The position numbers were made by a program, and so were the translations under genes. DNA of 64,000 nucleotides. It comes from Halomonas ramblicola. GTDB taxonomy: Bacteria; Pseudomonadota; Gammaproteobacteria; Pseudomonadales; Halomonadaceae. The stretch is taken from positions 1 through 64,000 of the forward strand of contig NZ_JAUFPL010000001.1 of NCBI RefSeq assembly GCF_030409215.1, given 5' to 3'. The notes under the pieces were generated by a model. That model searched no databases. It had not been told where the DNA came from and saw only the letters and a program-made list of their open reading frames with translations. Positions 36,671-45,089 of this stretch are shown piece after piece. Every line of letters starts with the position of its first letter. Within the stretch, counting starts at the first letter, position 1.

Positions 36671-38362
36671 TCAACGCACCAAGCCGCGATATTCGCCGTA
36701 GATACCATGCTCACGCGGGTATTCATCCAGCGCTTCTTCATAGCAATGGATCATCGCGCTCCAGCCTTGGCGTGCCATAGGCTGGCTAGTGGCCGGGGCG
36801 GTCTCGCCTTCGACTGTCACACCTTCAGGCATTCGGATACCGTATTTAGCGCGAGTTTCTTTCTCCACCGCGCGAACCAGATCCTCGCCAAGTTCCAGCC
36901 CTTCCAATAAGCGTTGCTCAACATTGTAGGTCAAGTGCGCACGCGCCTGTTCATTGCGCCCTGCCTCGAACAATCCTTTTGCACGCCGTTCGACACTGCC
37001 ACGCTCCTCGATCAGGCCTTGCTCGAAGGCTTCGAGTTCCCCGGTAACCGGACGCAGGAAGTCAGCCGGATGCTCACAGGTGTGGTAGAGCAGGCGCTTG
37101 AAGGTACGTGTGGCGTAGCGAGTGGCCTCCAGCGGCCCGTAGTCCGGGTCAATGAAGTGGGAATCGGCATCCTTGGTCATGTAACGATGCTGCTTGAACT
37201 CCGGCGGCACATCCTCGGCGCCCACGGGAATCCCCACGAAAGGCGTGGTGATAGCACCGGTCACGGCGACCCACAGGGTCTGCAACTCAGGATGCACATC
37301 CGGACGCAGGTGCGCCACCTGACCATACCCCGAGAAGTCAGTCGCCCAGCGCGGGTCACGAACATAAGCCAGCATGTCCGTCAGGCTCAACGGCGCCATC
37401 TCGCGCAGTTCTTTTTCCCGCTCCGGCGGGTTGCGAGCCTCGGTGTAAAACGCCGGATATGTATCCCCAGGGTCCTCTGCTGGGAACGGACGGCCGTACA
37501 CTTCTTGAGGATTGAATGAATCGCCCTCGCCGTCCCACCAACCCTGCTCGCGAGCAAAGTCGACGTAGTTGTCGGATGCCATGTAATCGTCATGAGACTG
37601 GTGGTCAACCGGGAAGTCATGGATATAGCCAGGATAGAGCACGCGGACTTCATCCGGTCCTACACGTTCGGCCGCCCACAGGCCTTCGGCACCGGCATAG
37701 TTGATGAACACCCAGCCCTCATCAGGGTCAGCAATCAAGTGTGAATTGCCACCGTAGGTTGAGAACCCATGTTCATCGATCAGCTCACCGATGATCTCAA
37801 CTGCTTCGCGTGCCGTCTTAGCCCGTTCCATCGCCACTCGAGCCAAGTCGCTATATTGCGGGCCAGTCTGCGGTTCCTCCTCGGCAGCCGTTTCCGACAT
37901 CTCCACCAATTCTGGACGCGACGGCGACCAGATATCCCGTGCCGCCACTCCATGTTCATTCAGTCCGCCGTTGGTCAACGGTGGCGGGAAACCCGCATAC
38001 TCCGAATAATGTGAAGTGATGTACTTGTAGGTGATCTCAGCCTGAGGAATATTGGTCAGACGTCCCGGAATGCGAGCTTTATCTGTCACGCCCACCTTCC
38101 AGGTCGCACCCTGCGAATGTGCTTGGCGCGGCACGATCTCGATCCAGTGGCTCGAAGGCTCATGCCCGAAGCCAGCCAGAAAGGTCGATCCATCCTCGGT
38201 CAGCTCGCTGCCGATGTAGATGCCGATACTTTTCTCATTGGGATGCCCCATGATGGCGGGCGAGGCGGAGTCGGCGAATGCCTGTCCAGAAACCGCCACG
38301 CATGCCAGAAGCGGCACTACGGACAAGAGCCGTGCACCGCTGCTGATGTGCTTGTATTTCAT
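36671..38362 (-). CDS. Secreted C69-family (dipeptidase-like) protein with Ser at the expected Cys position
   Basis: A 563-residue protein. Signal peptide about residues 1-30 (LLSVVPLLACVAVSGQAFA). The mature part begins with the C69/U34 peptidase core: KSIGIYIGSELTEDGSTFLA aligns with the canonical Cys-Thr-Thr-x-x-x-Gly-x-x-x-x-x-Asp-Gly-Ser-Thr start of these Ntn hydrolases, which puts Ser45 where the catalytic Cys normally is. GLNEHGVAARDIWS, FSTYGGNSHLIADPDEGW and CEHPADFLRP fit later family blocks. The start at 38362 has the ribosome site AAGGGGGAAG, and a near-consensus promoter lies upstream. Codon use is less GC-rich than the genome. Dipeptidase activity is uncertain given the substitution. 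Confidence 0.8.
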   Translation of the reverse strand: MKYKHISSGARLLSVVPLLACVAVSGQAFADSASPAIMGHPNEKSIGIYIGSELTEDGSTFLAGFGHEPSSHWIEIVPRQAHSQGATWKVGVTDKARIPGRLTNIPQAEITYKYITSHYSEYAGFPPPLTNGGLNEHGVAARDIWSPSRPELVEMSETAAEEEPQTGPQYSDLARVAMERAKTAREAVEIIGELIDEHGFSTYGGNSHLIADPDEGWVFINYAGAEGLWAAERVGPDEVRVLYPGYIHDFPVDHQSHDDYMASDNYVDFAREQGWWDGEGDSFNPQEVYGRPFPAEDPGDTYPAFYTEARNPPEREKELREMAPLSLTDMLAYVRDPRWATDFSGYGQVAHLRPDVHPELQTLWVAVTGAITTPFVGIPVGAEDVPPEFKQHRYMTKDADSHFIDPDYGPLEATRYATRTFKRLLYHTCEHPADFLRPVTGELEAFEQGLIEERGSVERRAKGLFEAGRNEQARAHLTYNVEQRLLEGLELGEDLVRAVEKETRAKYGIRMPEGVTVEGETAPATSQPMARQGWSAMIHCYEEALDEYPREHGIYGEYRGLVR

Positions 38363-38432
38363 GACTTCCCCCTTTATTTGTTGTACGCATGTAACATGCC
38401 GACAACCGTTCTCATTGAGGTGCCAGTATTCA

Positions 38433-38461
38433 CCTATAGTGAGGGGGGAGTTAGTTGTCAA
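38433..38461 (-). promoter_or_regulatory. Near-consensus sigma-70 promoter of the C69-family gene
   Basis: On the minus strand TTGACA (38456-38461) is separated by exactly 17 bases from TATAGG (38433-38438). This is a perfect -35 element with a fair -10. Transcription would start near 38426 and give a leader of about 60 bases to the ATG at 38362. Confidence 0.7.
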
Positions 38462-38497
38462 ATTAGATAAAGTACCACAAACGACCAGAGCGCCCAA

Positions 38498-39054
38498 GGC
38501 GCCGCTGACTTAAGGAGAGAATAGCGTGATAAGATCCGAAAAAATTCTCCCCAATTACTTAAATTAACGCTACGATCAGCAAATCTAGCCAATCCCAAAG
38601 CATCTTTGGTGGTACGAATTCGTCACCCTGTAGGTTTTAACCGGCGAAGCCAGCTCGGCAATGGTTGTAGCCTGTTGACCTTTCCCGCAGAAGCCCTACT
38701 GGCTGGCCCCCTCTCCGGTATGGATTGATGACCTGAAAGGACGCTACCGCATGAGGGACCGTCTCCTTGGTATGAAAGGACTGCGTATTCCGGCGAACGT
38801 GACCGCTCATTCCGGCGATCATGACCTATTTGCACACTTATATATGTTTTCACACAGCCTGGGTCGATCCCAGCCATAGCCTTCCCACTACCCTCGCCGA
38901 TCAGCCAAGTCGATATGCCGGTGTTTCAGTTGCCGTATTTCGCGTCGTCGTATCATCGTCTTGTCCCTGCGTATCCCGCGGCCTGTCGCGTTGTGTTTTT
39001 CTCTAACCTGTCACCAAAGTTAGTTGAGGGCGAGCCGCGGATCGCCCGTGGCAG
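38498..39054. other. AT-rich intergenic region with possible IS-end remnant
   Basis: No convincing gene in about 560 bp. Two 18 bp direct repeats, ATTCCGGCGAACGTGACC (38787-38804) and ATTCCGGCGATCATGACC (38809-38826), have a period of 22 bp. Short tandem terminal repeats of this kind occur at IS21-family ends, so this may be an IS boundary fossil; the assignment is from memory. The minus-strand frame over 38623-38877 is not recognisable. Confidence 0.45.
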
Positions 39055-39087
39055 GCGCCCCGCCTGGGGCGCTGGCCCGGCGGCTAC

Positions 39088-40515
39088 TCAGAAGCCGATA
39101 TCCCGGTAGTGGCGGGCGACCTTCTCGATGGCGATGGCGTAGGCGGCCATGCGGTAGTCGTGGATCCTGGGGTTGTCGCGACGCATGCGGATGATCGCCT
39201 GCAGCGCCAGGCGCATGGAGTCGTCCAGCCCCGAGCGCACCAGGTCGAACTCGTCGGCGCCGCGCGCGATCTGCGCCCGCAGGTGCTCGGGGACCTCGAC
39301 GCCCGAGGCCTGCTCGATGGCCTCGATGATTCGCCCGCCCCGGGCCTCGTGGAAGCGCCGTTCCAGGCGGCCGAAGCGCACGTGGTTGAGGTTGCGGATC
39401 CACTCGAAGTAGGAGACCACTACCCCGCCGGCGTTGCAGTAGGCATCGGGGAGGATCTCCACGCCGCGCTGCTGGAGGATCTGGTCGGCGGCGAAGGTTA
39501 CCGGGCCGTTGGCCGCCTCGGCGATCAGCGGCGCCTGGATGCGCTCGGCGTTGTCGGCGGTGATCACCTCTTCCAGGGCCGCCGGGATCAGGATGTCGCA
39601 GGCCATCTCCAGCACCGCGGCGCCCTGTTCGCGATACTCGCCGCCGGCGTAGCCCTTGACCCCGCCGGTCTCGGCGATGTGCTCGCGCACCGCGCTGACA
39701 TCCAGGCCGTCCGCATTCACCACCGCCCCGTCGCGCTCGATGATGGCGGTGATCCGGCAGTCGTCCTCGGTCTCCAGGAAGTGCGCGGCGTGGTAGCCGA
39801 CGTTGCCCAGGCCCTGGACGATCACCCGCTTGCCGGCGAGGCCGCCGGACAGGCCGCAGCGCTCGAGCTCCTCGGGATGTCGGAACAGTTCGCGCAGCGC
39901 GTACTGCACCCCGCGGCCGGTGGCCTCGTTGCGCCCGCGCACCCCGCCGTGCTCCACCGGCTTGCCGGTCAGGGCACCCAGGTAGTTGATGTCGTTGGGA
40001 AACATCTGCCGGTAGGTATCCACCATCCAGCCCATCTCGCGGGGGCCGGTGCCCATGTCCGGGGCGGGCACGTTCTGCGCCGGGCTCAGGTAGCCCTTGT
40101 TGATCAGCTCGCGGGCGAAGCGCCGGGTGATGGCCTCCAGTTGGTGGCGCTCGTACCGGCGGGGGTCGATCACCAGCCCGCCCTTGGAACCGCCGAAGGG
40201 CACGTCGACGATGGCGCACTTGTAGGTCATCAGCGCGGCCAGGGCCTCCACCTCGTCCTGGTCGACGATCGGTGCGAAGCGGATGCCGCCCTTGGAGGGC
40301 AGGCGGTGGTCGCTATGGGTGGCCCGCCAACCGGTGAAGATCTCCGCCCGGCCGTCGATCTCCACCGGGAAGGAGACCTGCACCACGCTCTGGCAGACCT
40401 TCAATGCATTGCCGAGCCCCTCGTCCAGGCCCATGATCTCGATGGCGTGGTCCACCATGTGCTCCACGCTCTCGCGGAACGTCATGCCCTGCTGGGCGTA
40501 CTTGGTATCGCTCAT
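39088..40515 (-). CDS. Glutamate dehydrogenase (Glu/Leu/Phe/Val dehydrogenase family)
   Basis: A 475-residue cytoplasmic enzyme. The substrate lysines are in LPSKGGIRF and ALMTYKCAIVDVPFGGSKGG (the family signature with catalytic Lys), and the catalytic Asp in QNVPAPDMGTGPREMGWM. The Rossmann motif is VIVQGLGNVGYHAAHFL. The length and C-terminal extension match the larger glutamate dehydrogenases rather than leucine dehydrogenase. It interconverts glutamate and 2-oxoglutarate plus ammonia. The start at 40515 gives MSDTKYAQQGMTFRESV. A 7 bp GC hairpin at 39055-39072 is just downstream. Confidence 0.92.
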   Translation of the reverse strand: MSDTKYAQQGMTFRESVEHMVDHAIEIMGLDEGLGNALKVCQSVVQVSFPVEIDGRAEIFTGWRATHSDHRLPSKGGIRFAPIVDQDEVEALAALMTYKCAIVDVPFGGSKGGLVIDPRRYERHQLEAITRRFARELINKGYLSPAQNVPAPDMGTGPREMGWMVDTYRQMFPNDINYLGALTGKPVEHGGVRGRNEATGRGVQYALRELFRHPEELERCGLSGGLAGKRVIVQGLGNVGYHAAHFLETEDDCRITAIIERDGAVVNADGLDVSAVREHIAETGGVKGYAGGEYREQGAAVLEMACDILIPAALEEVITADNAERIQAPLIAEAANGPVTFAADQILQQRGVEILPDAYCNAGGVVVSYFEWIRNLNHVRFGRLERRFHEARGGRIIEAIEQASGVEVPEHLRAQIARGADEFDLVRSGLDDSMRLALQAIIRMRRDNPRIHDYRMAAYAIAIEKVARHYRDIGF

Positions 40516-40632
40516 CCAGCGCCTCCATGGCCGTTGTCGTCGCATCCGGCGCCGCGCCGGCGACGCAGCGCGGCACTCCCTGACCACTCTAGCAACTCGA
40601 CGGGGGCGGGGGCGTTGAACCAGGGGCGTTCG

Positions 40633-41631
40633 TCACTTCAGCTCGGCCCGGCCGAGGGTGTTCTCATCGGTGCCGAACCAGATGGCGTCGCGCTCCGCGT
40701 CGTACACCATGTGGCGCACGGTGCCGCCGCCGCTGGGAATCTCGAAGGGCTCGCTCCAGGTCTCCGCGCGGGTATCGAAGGCGACGAAGCGGTTGGGCCG
40801 GACGCCGGTCTCGACGATCCAGAAGCGGTCCTCGCCGTCCATGACCACGGCATAGGGCCGCGACTGCTCGCCGGCGGGCGCCGGCCACTCCGTCACCTCC
40901 CCGCTCTCGGGGTCGTAGCGTCCGATATGGCCGGTGGCGTAGTCGCCATACCAGACCTGGCCGTTGGAGGCGACGTCCAGGCGCCGCGGCCGGGTTTGCG
41001 GTCGGGGCAGCTCGATCGTCCGCAGCTCGCCGTCGGTGACCGTGGCCAGTCGGTGGGTGCCGAACAGGGCGATCCAGGGCTGGTCGTCGTGCACCACGAT
41101 GCCGTAGGGGTGCGCGCCCCCGGCGGACACGTCATGCATGGTGAAGCGGTGGTCCCGGGTGTCGAAGTAACCGACGCGGTTGCCGCCCTGCTCGGTGAAC
41201 CAGAGATTGCCGTCGCTGGTGACGGCGATGCTGTGCACGTCGCGGGGGCCGTTGCCGGGGGGCACGAACCGCTCGAGTTCGCCGCTGGCGGGATCCAGGC
41301 GCCCGAGATGCGCCGCCCGGTTGCCGGCGTACCACACCCCCCGTTCGGTGGTGACGATCGTGTGCGGCCCGGTGCCCGCCTCCAGGGGGAAGCGCTCGAA
41401 CTCGCCGCTGTCGGGAGTGAACCGCCCGACATAGTGGGTCTGCTGGCCGACGAACCAGACCTGCCCCTCGGCATCCACCCAGGGATCCCGGGCGCGCCCG
41501 CCATCGAAGGGCACGTCCCACTCCTGGATATCGAGCCGCACGCCGGCCTCGCCGCCATCGGACTGCGCCATGGCGGCGCCCGCGCCCAGCGCGAGACACA
41601 TCAGCCATGTCAGGGTAATCAATTTGAACAT
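40633..41631 (-). CDS. Exported Vgb-like (streptogramin lyase fold) beta-propeller protein
   Basis: A 332-residue protein. Signal peptide FKLITLTWLMCLALGAGAAM (about 2-21). Seven-bladed propeller repeats recur about every 42 residues with W-F/Y-x-x motifs: DAEGQVWFVGQQTHYVGRF, ERGVWYAGNRAAHLGRL, SDGNLWFTEQGGNRVGYF, NGQVWYGDYATGHIGRYD, EDRFWIVETGVRPNRFVAF. This matches COG4257. Vgb proper inactivates streptogramin B, but most exported homologues have unknown roles and the catalytic residues cannot be confirmed here, so resistance is not claimed. The start at 41631 places the signal peptide first. Confidence 0.82.
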   Translation of the reverse strand: MFKLITLTWLMCLALGAGAAMAQSDGGEAGVRLDIQEWDVPFDGGRARDPWVDAEGQVWFVGQQTHYVGRFTPDSGEFERFPLEAGTGPHTIVTTERGVWYAGNRAAHLGRLDPASGELERFVPPGNGPRDVHSIAVTSDGNLWFTEQGGNRVGYFDTRDHRFTMHDVSAGGAHPYGIVVHDDQPWIALFGTHRLATVTDGELRTIELPRPQTRPRRLDVASNGQVWYGDYATGHIGRYDPESGEVTEWPAPAGEQSRPYAVVMDGEDRFWIVETGVRPNRFVAFDTRAETWSEPFEIPSGGGTVRHMVYDAERDAIWFGTDENTLGRAELK

Positions 41632-41773
41632 CTCAGCCTCCCTCGAGCCCGGCCCGCCCTGGGGCAAGGGCTCGGTGCCATGCCCACCCAGAAGCATCGA
41701 CCGGCCGGTCGAGAAACGCCAGGCAGATCCACGGGGGCACCGCCAGAAAAAGGCACCTGCAGGGCGCGGCTGA

Positions 41774-42121
41774 TCAGTGTTTGAGGGACTCGAGCCGTTC
41801 GACCAGCTCAGGGATATGCGTCTGAATGATGCTCCAGACGGTATCATCATCGATCCCGAGGTAGGCATGGATGAGACGATTTCGCGTGGCGATGATCAGC
41901 CGCCACGGAATCTCGGGGTGAGCGGCACGTACATCATCCGGAATGCGGGTAGCCGCCTCACCGATCAATTCCAGATTGCGGAGGGTGGCATCATATGTCA
42001 GGTCGTGGGTGATGAAGTCTTCTTGAGACAGCCCATCGGTGTAAGCCAGCACCTTCTCGGAGAAGCCGATCATGTCATCGATGTAGAAGCGCCACTCTCG
42101 CTGTGGTCGATTTTCAGACAT
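41774..42121 (-). CDS. hepT: HepT-type toxin (HEPN RNase) of the HepT/MntA system
   Basis: A 115-residue HEPN-domain protein. The RNase motif R-x4-H-x-Y is exact at Arg80, His85 and Tyr87 (ATRNRLIHAYLGIDDD). NLELIGEAATRIPDDVR is the typical HepT/DUF86 helix. HepT is an mRNA-cleaving toxin; its Tyr is AMPylated by the MntA antitoxin. The start overlaps the mntA stop by 8 bases, the classical order and coupling. Confidence 0.92.
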   Translation of the reverse strand: MSENRPQREWRFYIDDMIGFSEKVLAYTDGLSQEDFITHDLTYDATLRNLELIGEAATRIPDDVRAAHPEIPWRLIIATRNRLIHAYLGIDDDTVWSIIQTHIPELVERLESLKH

Positions 42122-42404
42122 GCATGGCCTCGCGTTCGATGAAAGGTCGGAGTTCGGGGCGCAGCGCCTTGTCGGTCACCAGGTCCACCGGGCGTCCCAA
42201 CAGATCCTCCAGGTAGAACTGCAACCCGAAGTAACGATCAGCCGTTGCCGGGCCATCGAAGCTCACCAGGATATCGACGTCACTGCCCTCCCCCGCCTCG
42301 TCGCGCGCCATGGAGCCGAAGAGCGCGAGATCCCGGACACCAAACTGATGGACCATGGCAGGCAGGTGCTGCTGCAGTAACGAGAGTGTTTCCGATTTGT
42401 TCAC
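42114..42404 (-). CDS. mntA: MntA-type antitoxin (minimal nucleotidyltransferase)
   Basis: A 96-residue protein with the nucleotidyltransferase signature GS-x10-DxD exact at Gly30-Ser31 and Asp42/Asp44 (LALFGSMARDEAGEGSDVDI). It neutralises HepT by AMPylating the Tyr of its RNase motif. The GGAGGTGGAAGGTG ribosome site is strong. The pair is transcribed leftward; TATGCT on the minus strand upstream is a possible -10. The gap 42405-42558 holds nothing else. Confidence 0.92.
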   Translation of the reverse strand: MNKSETLSLLQQHLPAMVHQFGVRDLALFGSMARDEAGEGSDVDILVSFDGPATADRYFGLQFYLEDLLGRPVDLVTDKALRPELRPFIEREAMHV

Positions 42405-42558
42405 CTTCCACCTCCATGCCGGACAGTACTGGGCTCACTGCGTCCTCGGCGTCGTATGCGCTTAGCATAGCATCCGGCCCTTCCGTCCTGACGGCGGCAA
42501 GGCAACGGAAGCTTTCGGCCCTTAATGGTGAAGCCCCCTCGGTACGATATGGAGGACC

Positions 42559-43887
42559 TCACCGCCCCGGTCGAGGCGGCGCGCTGCAGCCGAGCGGGCC
42601 ACCCTCCCCGACCAGTTCCCGTACCCTGACCTGCAGGTCATGGCGCCGGTAGTCGGTATCGAAGGCCATCACCTCGAGGACGGTGGCGTGGCGCGTACTG
42701 ACCAGTCGCGGCGCCGAGTGGTGCACGAAGCGCTCGCCGTCCAGTGTCAGTTGCAGGCGCGGCAGGCCATCCTCGTCATACGCCAGGCGCAGCGACTCGA
42801 ATCGCCAGGCCAGCGGCGCGTCCTCGGCACAGCTCGCCAGATCCACGGGAACGCCCGGCACGAGCTTGACGCGCTGCCGCTCCAGTTCCCTGCCCTGCGC
42901 ATCGGTCACCACCAGTTGATAGATACGCGCCCCCTTGGTCGACTCGCCCTCCTCGGGCAGCTCCGCCAGCAGCGCGGCACGCGCGGGATCGACCGGACCG
43001 AGCGGCGGCTGATACGGCAGCTCGTGCCCGGGCCCGGGGCGATAGACGAAGCGCAGCGAGAGCAACCGCTCGCTGGTCGCCTCGAGGCCCGGCACGCTGC
43101 CGCTCATCGACGTCACCGCGCCGGGCTCCCAGGCCAGCTTGGCATGCCGCCCCTGCGGGGTGCGCAGGAAGAGCGTGCCCGGGGTGTCGTCGAGCACCAG
43201 GCGCGACGCCGCGGGCGGCTCAGGCGAGGCATCCAGGTAGCGCAGCAGGTAGCCCCAGGAGGGCGTAGCGATGTTCTGGGCAGCGGCCGGCACGAAGTGC
43301 AGCCCTCCCCCATCGGGCACCGCCAGGGTGACCTCGAGGGGCGCGCGGCTCAGCGCGAGGGGATAGAGATCGACCCGCGCCAGGTCGCGAGCCGGAGCAT
43401 GGTCGAGGAACGACCAGCCGAAGGGCTCGCCCGCCTCATCCCAGCCCAGATAGGCGGTGCCGCCGGGTAGCCGCTCGTCACGCTCGGCCACCGTCTGCAG
43501 GTAAAGCTCCGCGCCGGGGGCTACGTAACCGGCCTCGAGCCTCTGGAAGCCCTCCGCCTCGGCCGTGAGCCGGCCGCCGCCGCTACCCATCAGCCATACC
43601 GGGCCGGGCATCGGCACGCGGAAGCGCCCCTCGGCGTCGGTGGTGACGGTGGCCTCGTAGCGCTTGTCCCAGATCAACTGGCCATCGTGATCGCTCAGGC
43701 CCCAGCCCTGGCGGCTCAGGGTGATGGTGGCGCCGGCCACCGGCGAATCGTCATGATACTCGACCAGCCGGCCCGTCACCGGCGCCGGCGACAACGACCA
43801 CAGCGCCAGCCATACCAGCAAGGCCAAGGCGACCAGGATGACGACCAGCCCCACGACAAGGCGGCGGAAACGCCCGGGGCGGCCCAT
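42559..43887 (-). CDS. Unidentified membrane-anchored, probably periplasmic protein
   Basis: A 442-residue protein that I do not recognise. It has a single N-terminal anchor (RRLVVGLVVILVALALLVWL) and a large extracytoplasmic part beginning with a carboxypeptidase-regulatory-like beta fold (VTGRLVEYHDDSPVAGATITL ... TVTTDAEGRFRVPMPGPVWL), as in bacterial CarboxypepD_reg domains. The rest is Pro/Leu-rich and beta-predicted. Start ATG 43887 shares one base with the upstream stop (TGATG), so it is cotranscribed with the next two genes. It may assemble with them at the cell envelope. Confidence 0.75.
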   Translation of the reverse strand: MGRPGRFRRLVVGLVVILVALALLVWLALWSLSPAPVTGRLVEYHDDSPVAGATITLSRQGWGLSDHDGQLIWDKRYEATVTTDAEGRFRVPMPGPVWLMGSGGGRLTAEAEGFQRLEAGYVAPGAELYLQTVAERDERLPGGTAYLGWDEAGEPFGWSFLDHAPARDLARVDLYPLALSRAPLEVTLAVPDGGGLHFVPAAAQNIATPSWGYLLRYLDASPEPPAASRLVLDDTPGTLFLRTPQGRHAKLAWEPGAVTSMSGSVPGLEATSERLLSLRFVYRPGPGHELPYQPPLGPVDPARAALLAELPEEGESTKGARIYQLVVTDAQGRELERQRVKLVPGVPVDLASCAEDAPLAWRFESLRLAYDEDGLPRLQLTLDGERFVHHSAPRLVSTRHATVLEVMAFDTDYRRHDLQVRVRELVGEGGPLGCSAPPRPGR

Positions 43888-44354
43888 CAGGATGCCTCGT
43901 CGTCCGGCAAGCCACTGAGATAGCGGATGGCGTCGATCGCCACACGCGGATGTCGCGACTCCAGCACGATATGGCTGGGGCCCAGCGTGGTGTGCTGGTT
44001 CGCCTCCAGCAGCGTCTCGCCGCGGAAGGTGATGGTCAGGCGTTCGCCCTGATGTGTGGAGAGCAGGCCGTGGAAGGCCCCGAAGCATGGCGGGGTCTCC
44101 GGCATGTCGAAGCGCAGGTGCACCCGGTCATTCTCGGTGACGACATGGTCGACCCACTGCACGCAGTCCGGGGTCAACACGAAGCGCTCACCGCCCATGG
44201 CGAACACCACGCCCTGCTGATCGGCGTGGGCCACCGGGACCGCCAGGCTCAGAGCTGCCATCAGCAAAAGATGTCTCACTCCCCTCGCTCTCCACACCGC
44301 ATCCCGCGCGCGTGCCACGAGCCTCAGCAGTATCGGAAGCTCATGGCTCATCAT
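43887..44354 (-). CDS. Unidentified exported protein with SecD-P1-like domain
   Basis: A 155-residue protein. A signal peptide (VRHLLLMAALSLAVPVAHAD) sits after a charged lead; a start nearer the signal is possible. The mature part (VDHVVTENDRVHLRFDM, then FHGLLSTHQGERLTITFRGE TLLEANQ in the protein) resembles the periplasmic P1/head domain of SecD, where a similar block ends the beta-sandwich. That resemblance is by eye only. Two Cys (TPDCVQW, PPCFGAF) may form a disulfide. It overlaps genes on both sides. Confidence 0.65.
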   Translation of the reverse strand: MMSHELPILLRLVARARDAVWRARGVRHLLLMAALSLAVPVAHADQQGVVFAMGGERFVLTPDCVQWVDHVVTENDRVHLRFDMPETPPCFGAFHGLLSTHQGERLTITFRGETLLEANQHTTLGPSHIVLESRHPRVAIDAIRYLSGLPDDEAS

Positions 44355-44634
44355 CCTCGATGGGCCCGCCCAGCGTATCGATGATCATGCTGTGGCACTC
44401 AATCTCGAACCACTCATCGAAGCGCTTCAGGGTCAGCTTAGGCCATAGCCTCGGGTCGGTGTACCAGCCTTCCAGCTCAGACTCGAACAGGTTGCGCCAA
44501 TTCGCCTTGACCCACTTCCTGCCCTCTGCCGGCGATGCGGCCACCTCCTCGCTGACCAGATAGACAGTCAGGTCGCTGTTGACCTCTTCCAGGGTAACGG
44601 TACTACCGCTCGGTGCCGGATCGGCATCGTTCAT
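44341..44634 (-). CDS. Unidentified small acidic protein
   Basis: A 97-residue protein, Trp-rich and acidic (GRKWVKANWRNLFESELEGW, KRFDEWFEIECHSMIIDTLG). There is no signal peptide or membrane segment. It is first in the three-gene leftward set and its stop overlaps the next start by 14 bases. I cannot assign a family; the length and composition suggest an adaptor or immunity-type protein, which is speculation. Confidence 0.6.
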   Translation of the reverse strand: MNDADPAPSGSTVTLEEVNSDLTVYLVSEEVAASPAEGRKWVKANWRNLFESELEGWYTDPRLWPKLTLKRFDEWFEIECHSMIIDTLGGPIEDDEP

Positions 44635-44835
44635 CCGGTCGATCCTTCGGTGCGTTCCCTTGCGTCCTTAAGTGCCCTTCAGCTCACTATCTCGATTCGG
44701 CGGTGGCTTGTCCAACCTTCAGGGCAACTCCTAAGAAATCCTTACAAGTTGCTCGACCGATAGCGACCCAGGTGATGAACTGCCGAGGAATCCTCGGCCG
44801 TTGACAGGCATCGGGGTGGCAACTCCTGAGCCTGC

Positions 44836-44979
44836 TCAGCCCCAACTGTTGCATTTTTTGCAACAGCTGAGGAGCAGCTCACAAGGTGGAAACCAGTATA
44901 TCTCGCCCTCCGGTCGGGCTTCGTCCACCCACCCAGACTCCTGATAGATGACGATGGACGTCTGGCTCTCGGTGCTCAT
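44836..44979 (-). CDS. Possible small Cys-rich protein, 47 residues
   Basis: An ATG at 44979 with a very strong GGAGGAGGCG ribosome site opens a frame encoding MSTESQTSIVIYQESGWVDE, then ARPEGEIYWFPPCELLLSCC, then KKCNSWG and stop. Four Cys in the last third could bind a metal. The C-terminus overlaps a perfect hairpin, so it may be a truncated gene whose original end was lost. No family is recognised. Confidence 0.45.
   Translation of the reverse strand: MSTESQTSIVIYQESGWVDEARPEGEIYWFPPCELLLSCCKKCNSWG
44846..44866. repeat. Perfect hairpin with T5 loop
   Basis: CTGTTGCA at 44846-44853 pairs with TGCAACAG at 44859-44866 around TTTTT. It has no flanking U-tract, so it is not a typical terminator. 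It lies inside the 3' end of the possible 47-residue frame and might be a regulatory stem or an insertion-site palindrome. Confidence 0.55.
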
Positions 44980-45089
44980 GCTGTCGCCTCCTCCACCGCC
45001 GCCTCGGCGCTTCTGGCCGTCAACTCGCCGGAGAAAGTCTGCAGTAGGGACTGCTTCAATTCGGCGAGGGCAGCCTATCGGCGCCCAGG

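Noticed and set aside
38623..38877. 84-codon minus-strand frame
   Set aside because: It lies across the possible IS-end repeats and has no recognisable domain or start context.
40633..41631. Streptogramin resistance by a Vgb lyase
   Set aside because: The fold is right, but exported Vgb-like proteins are common and the catalytic residues cannot be confirmed by eye.
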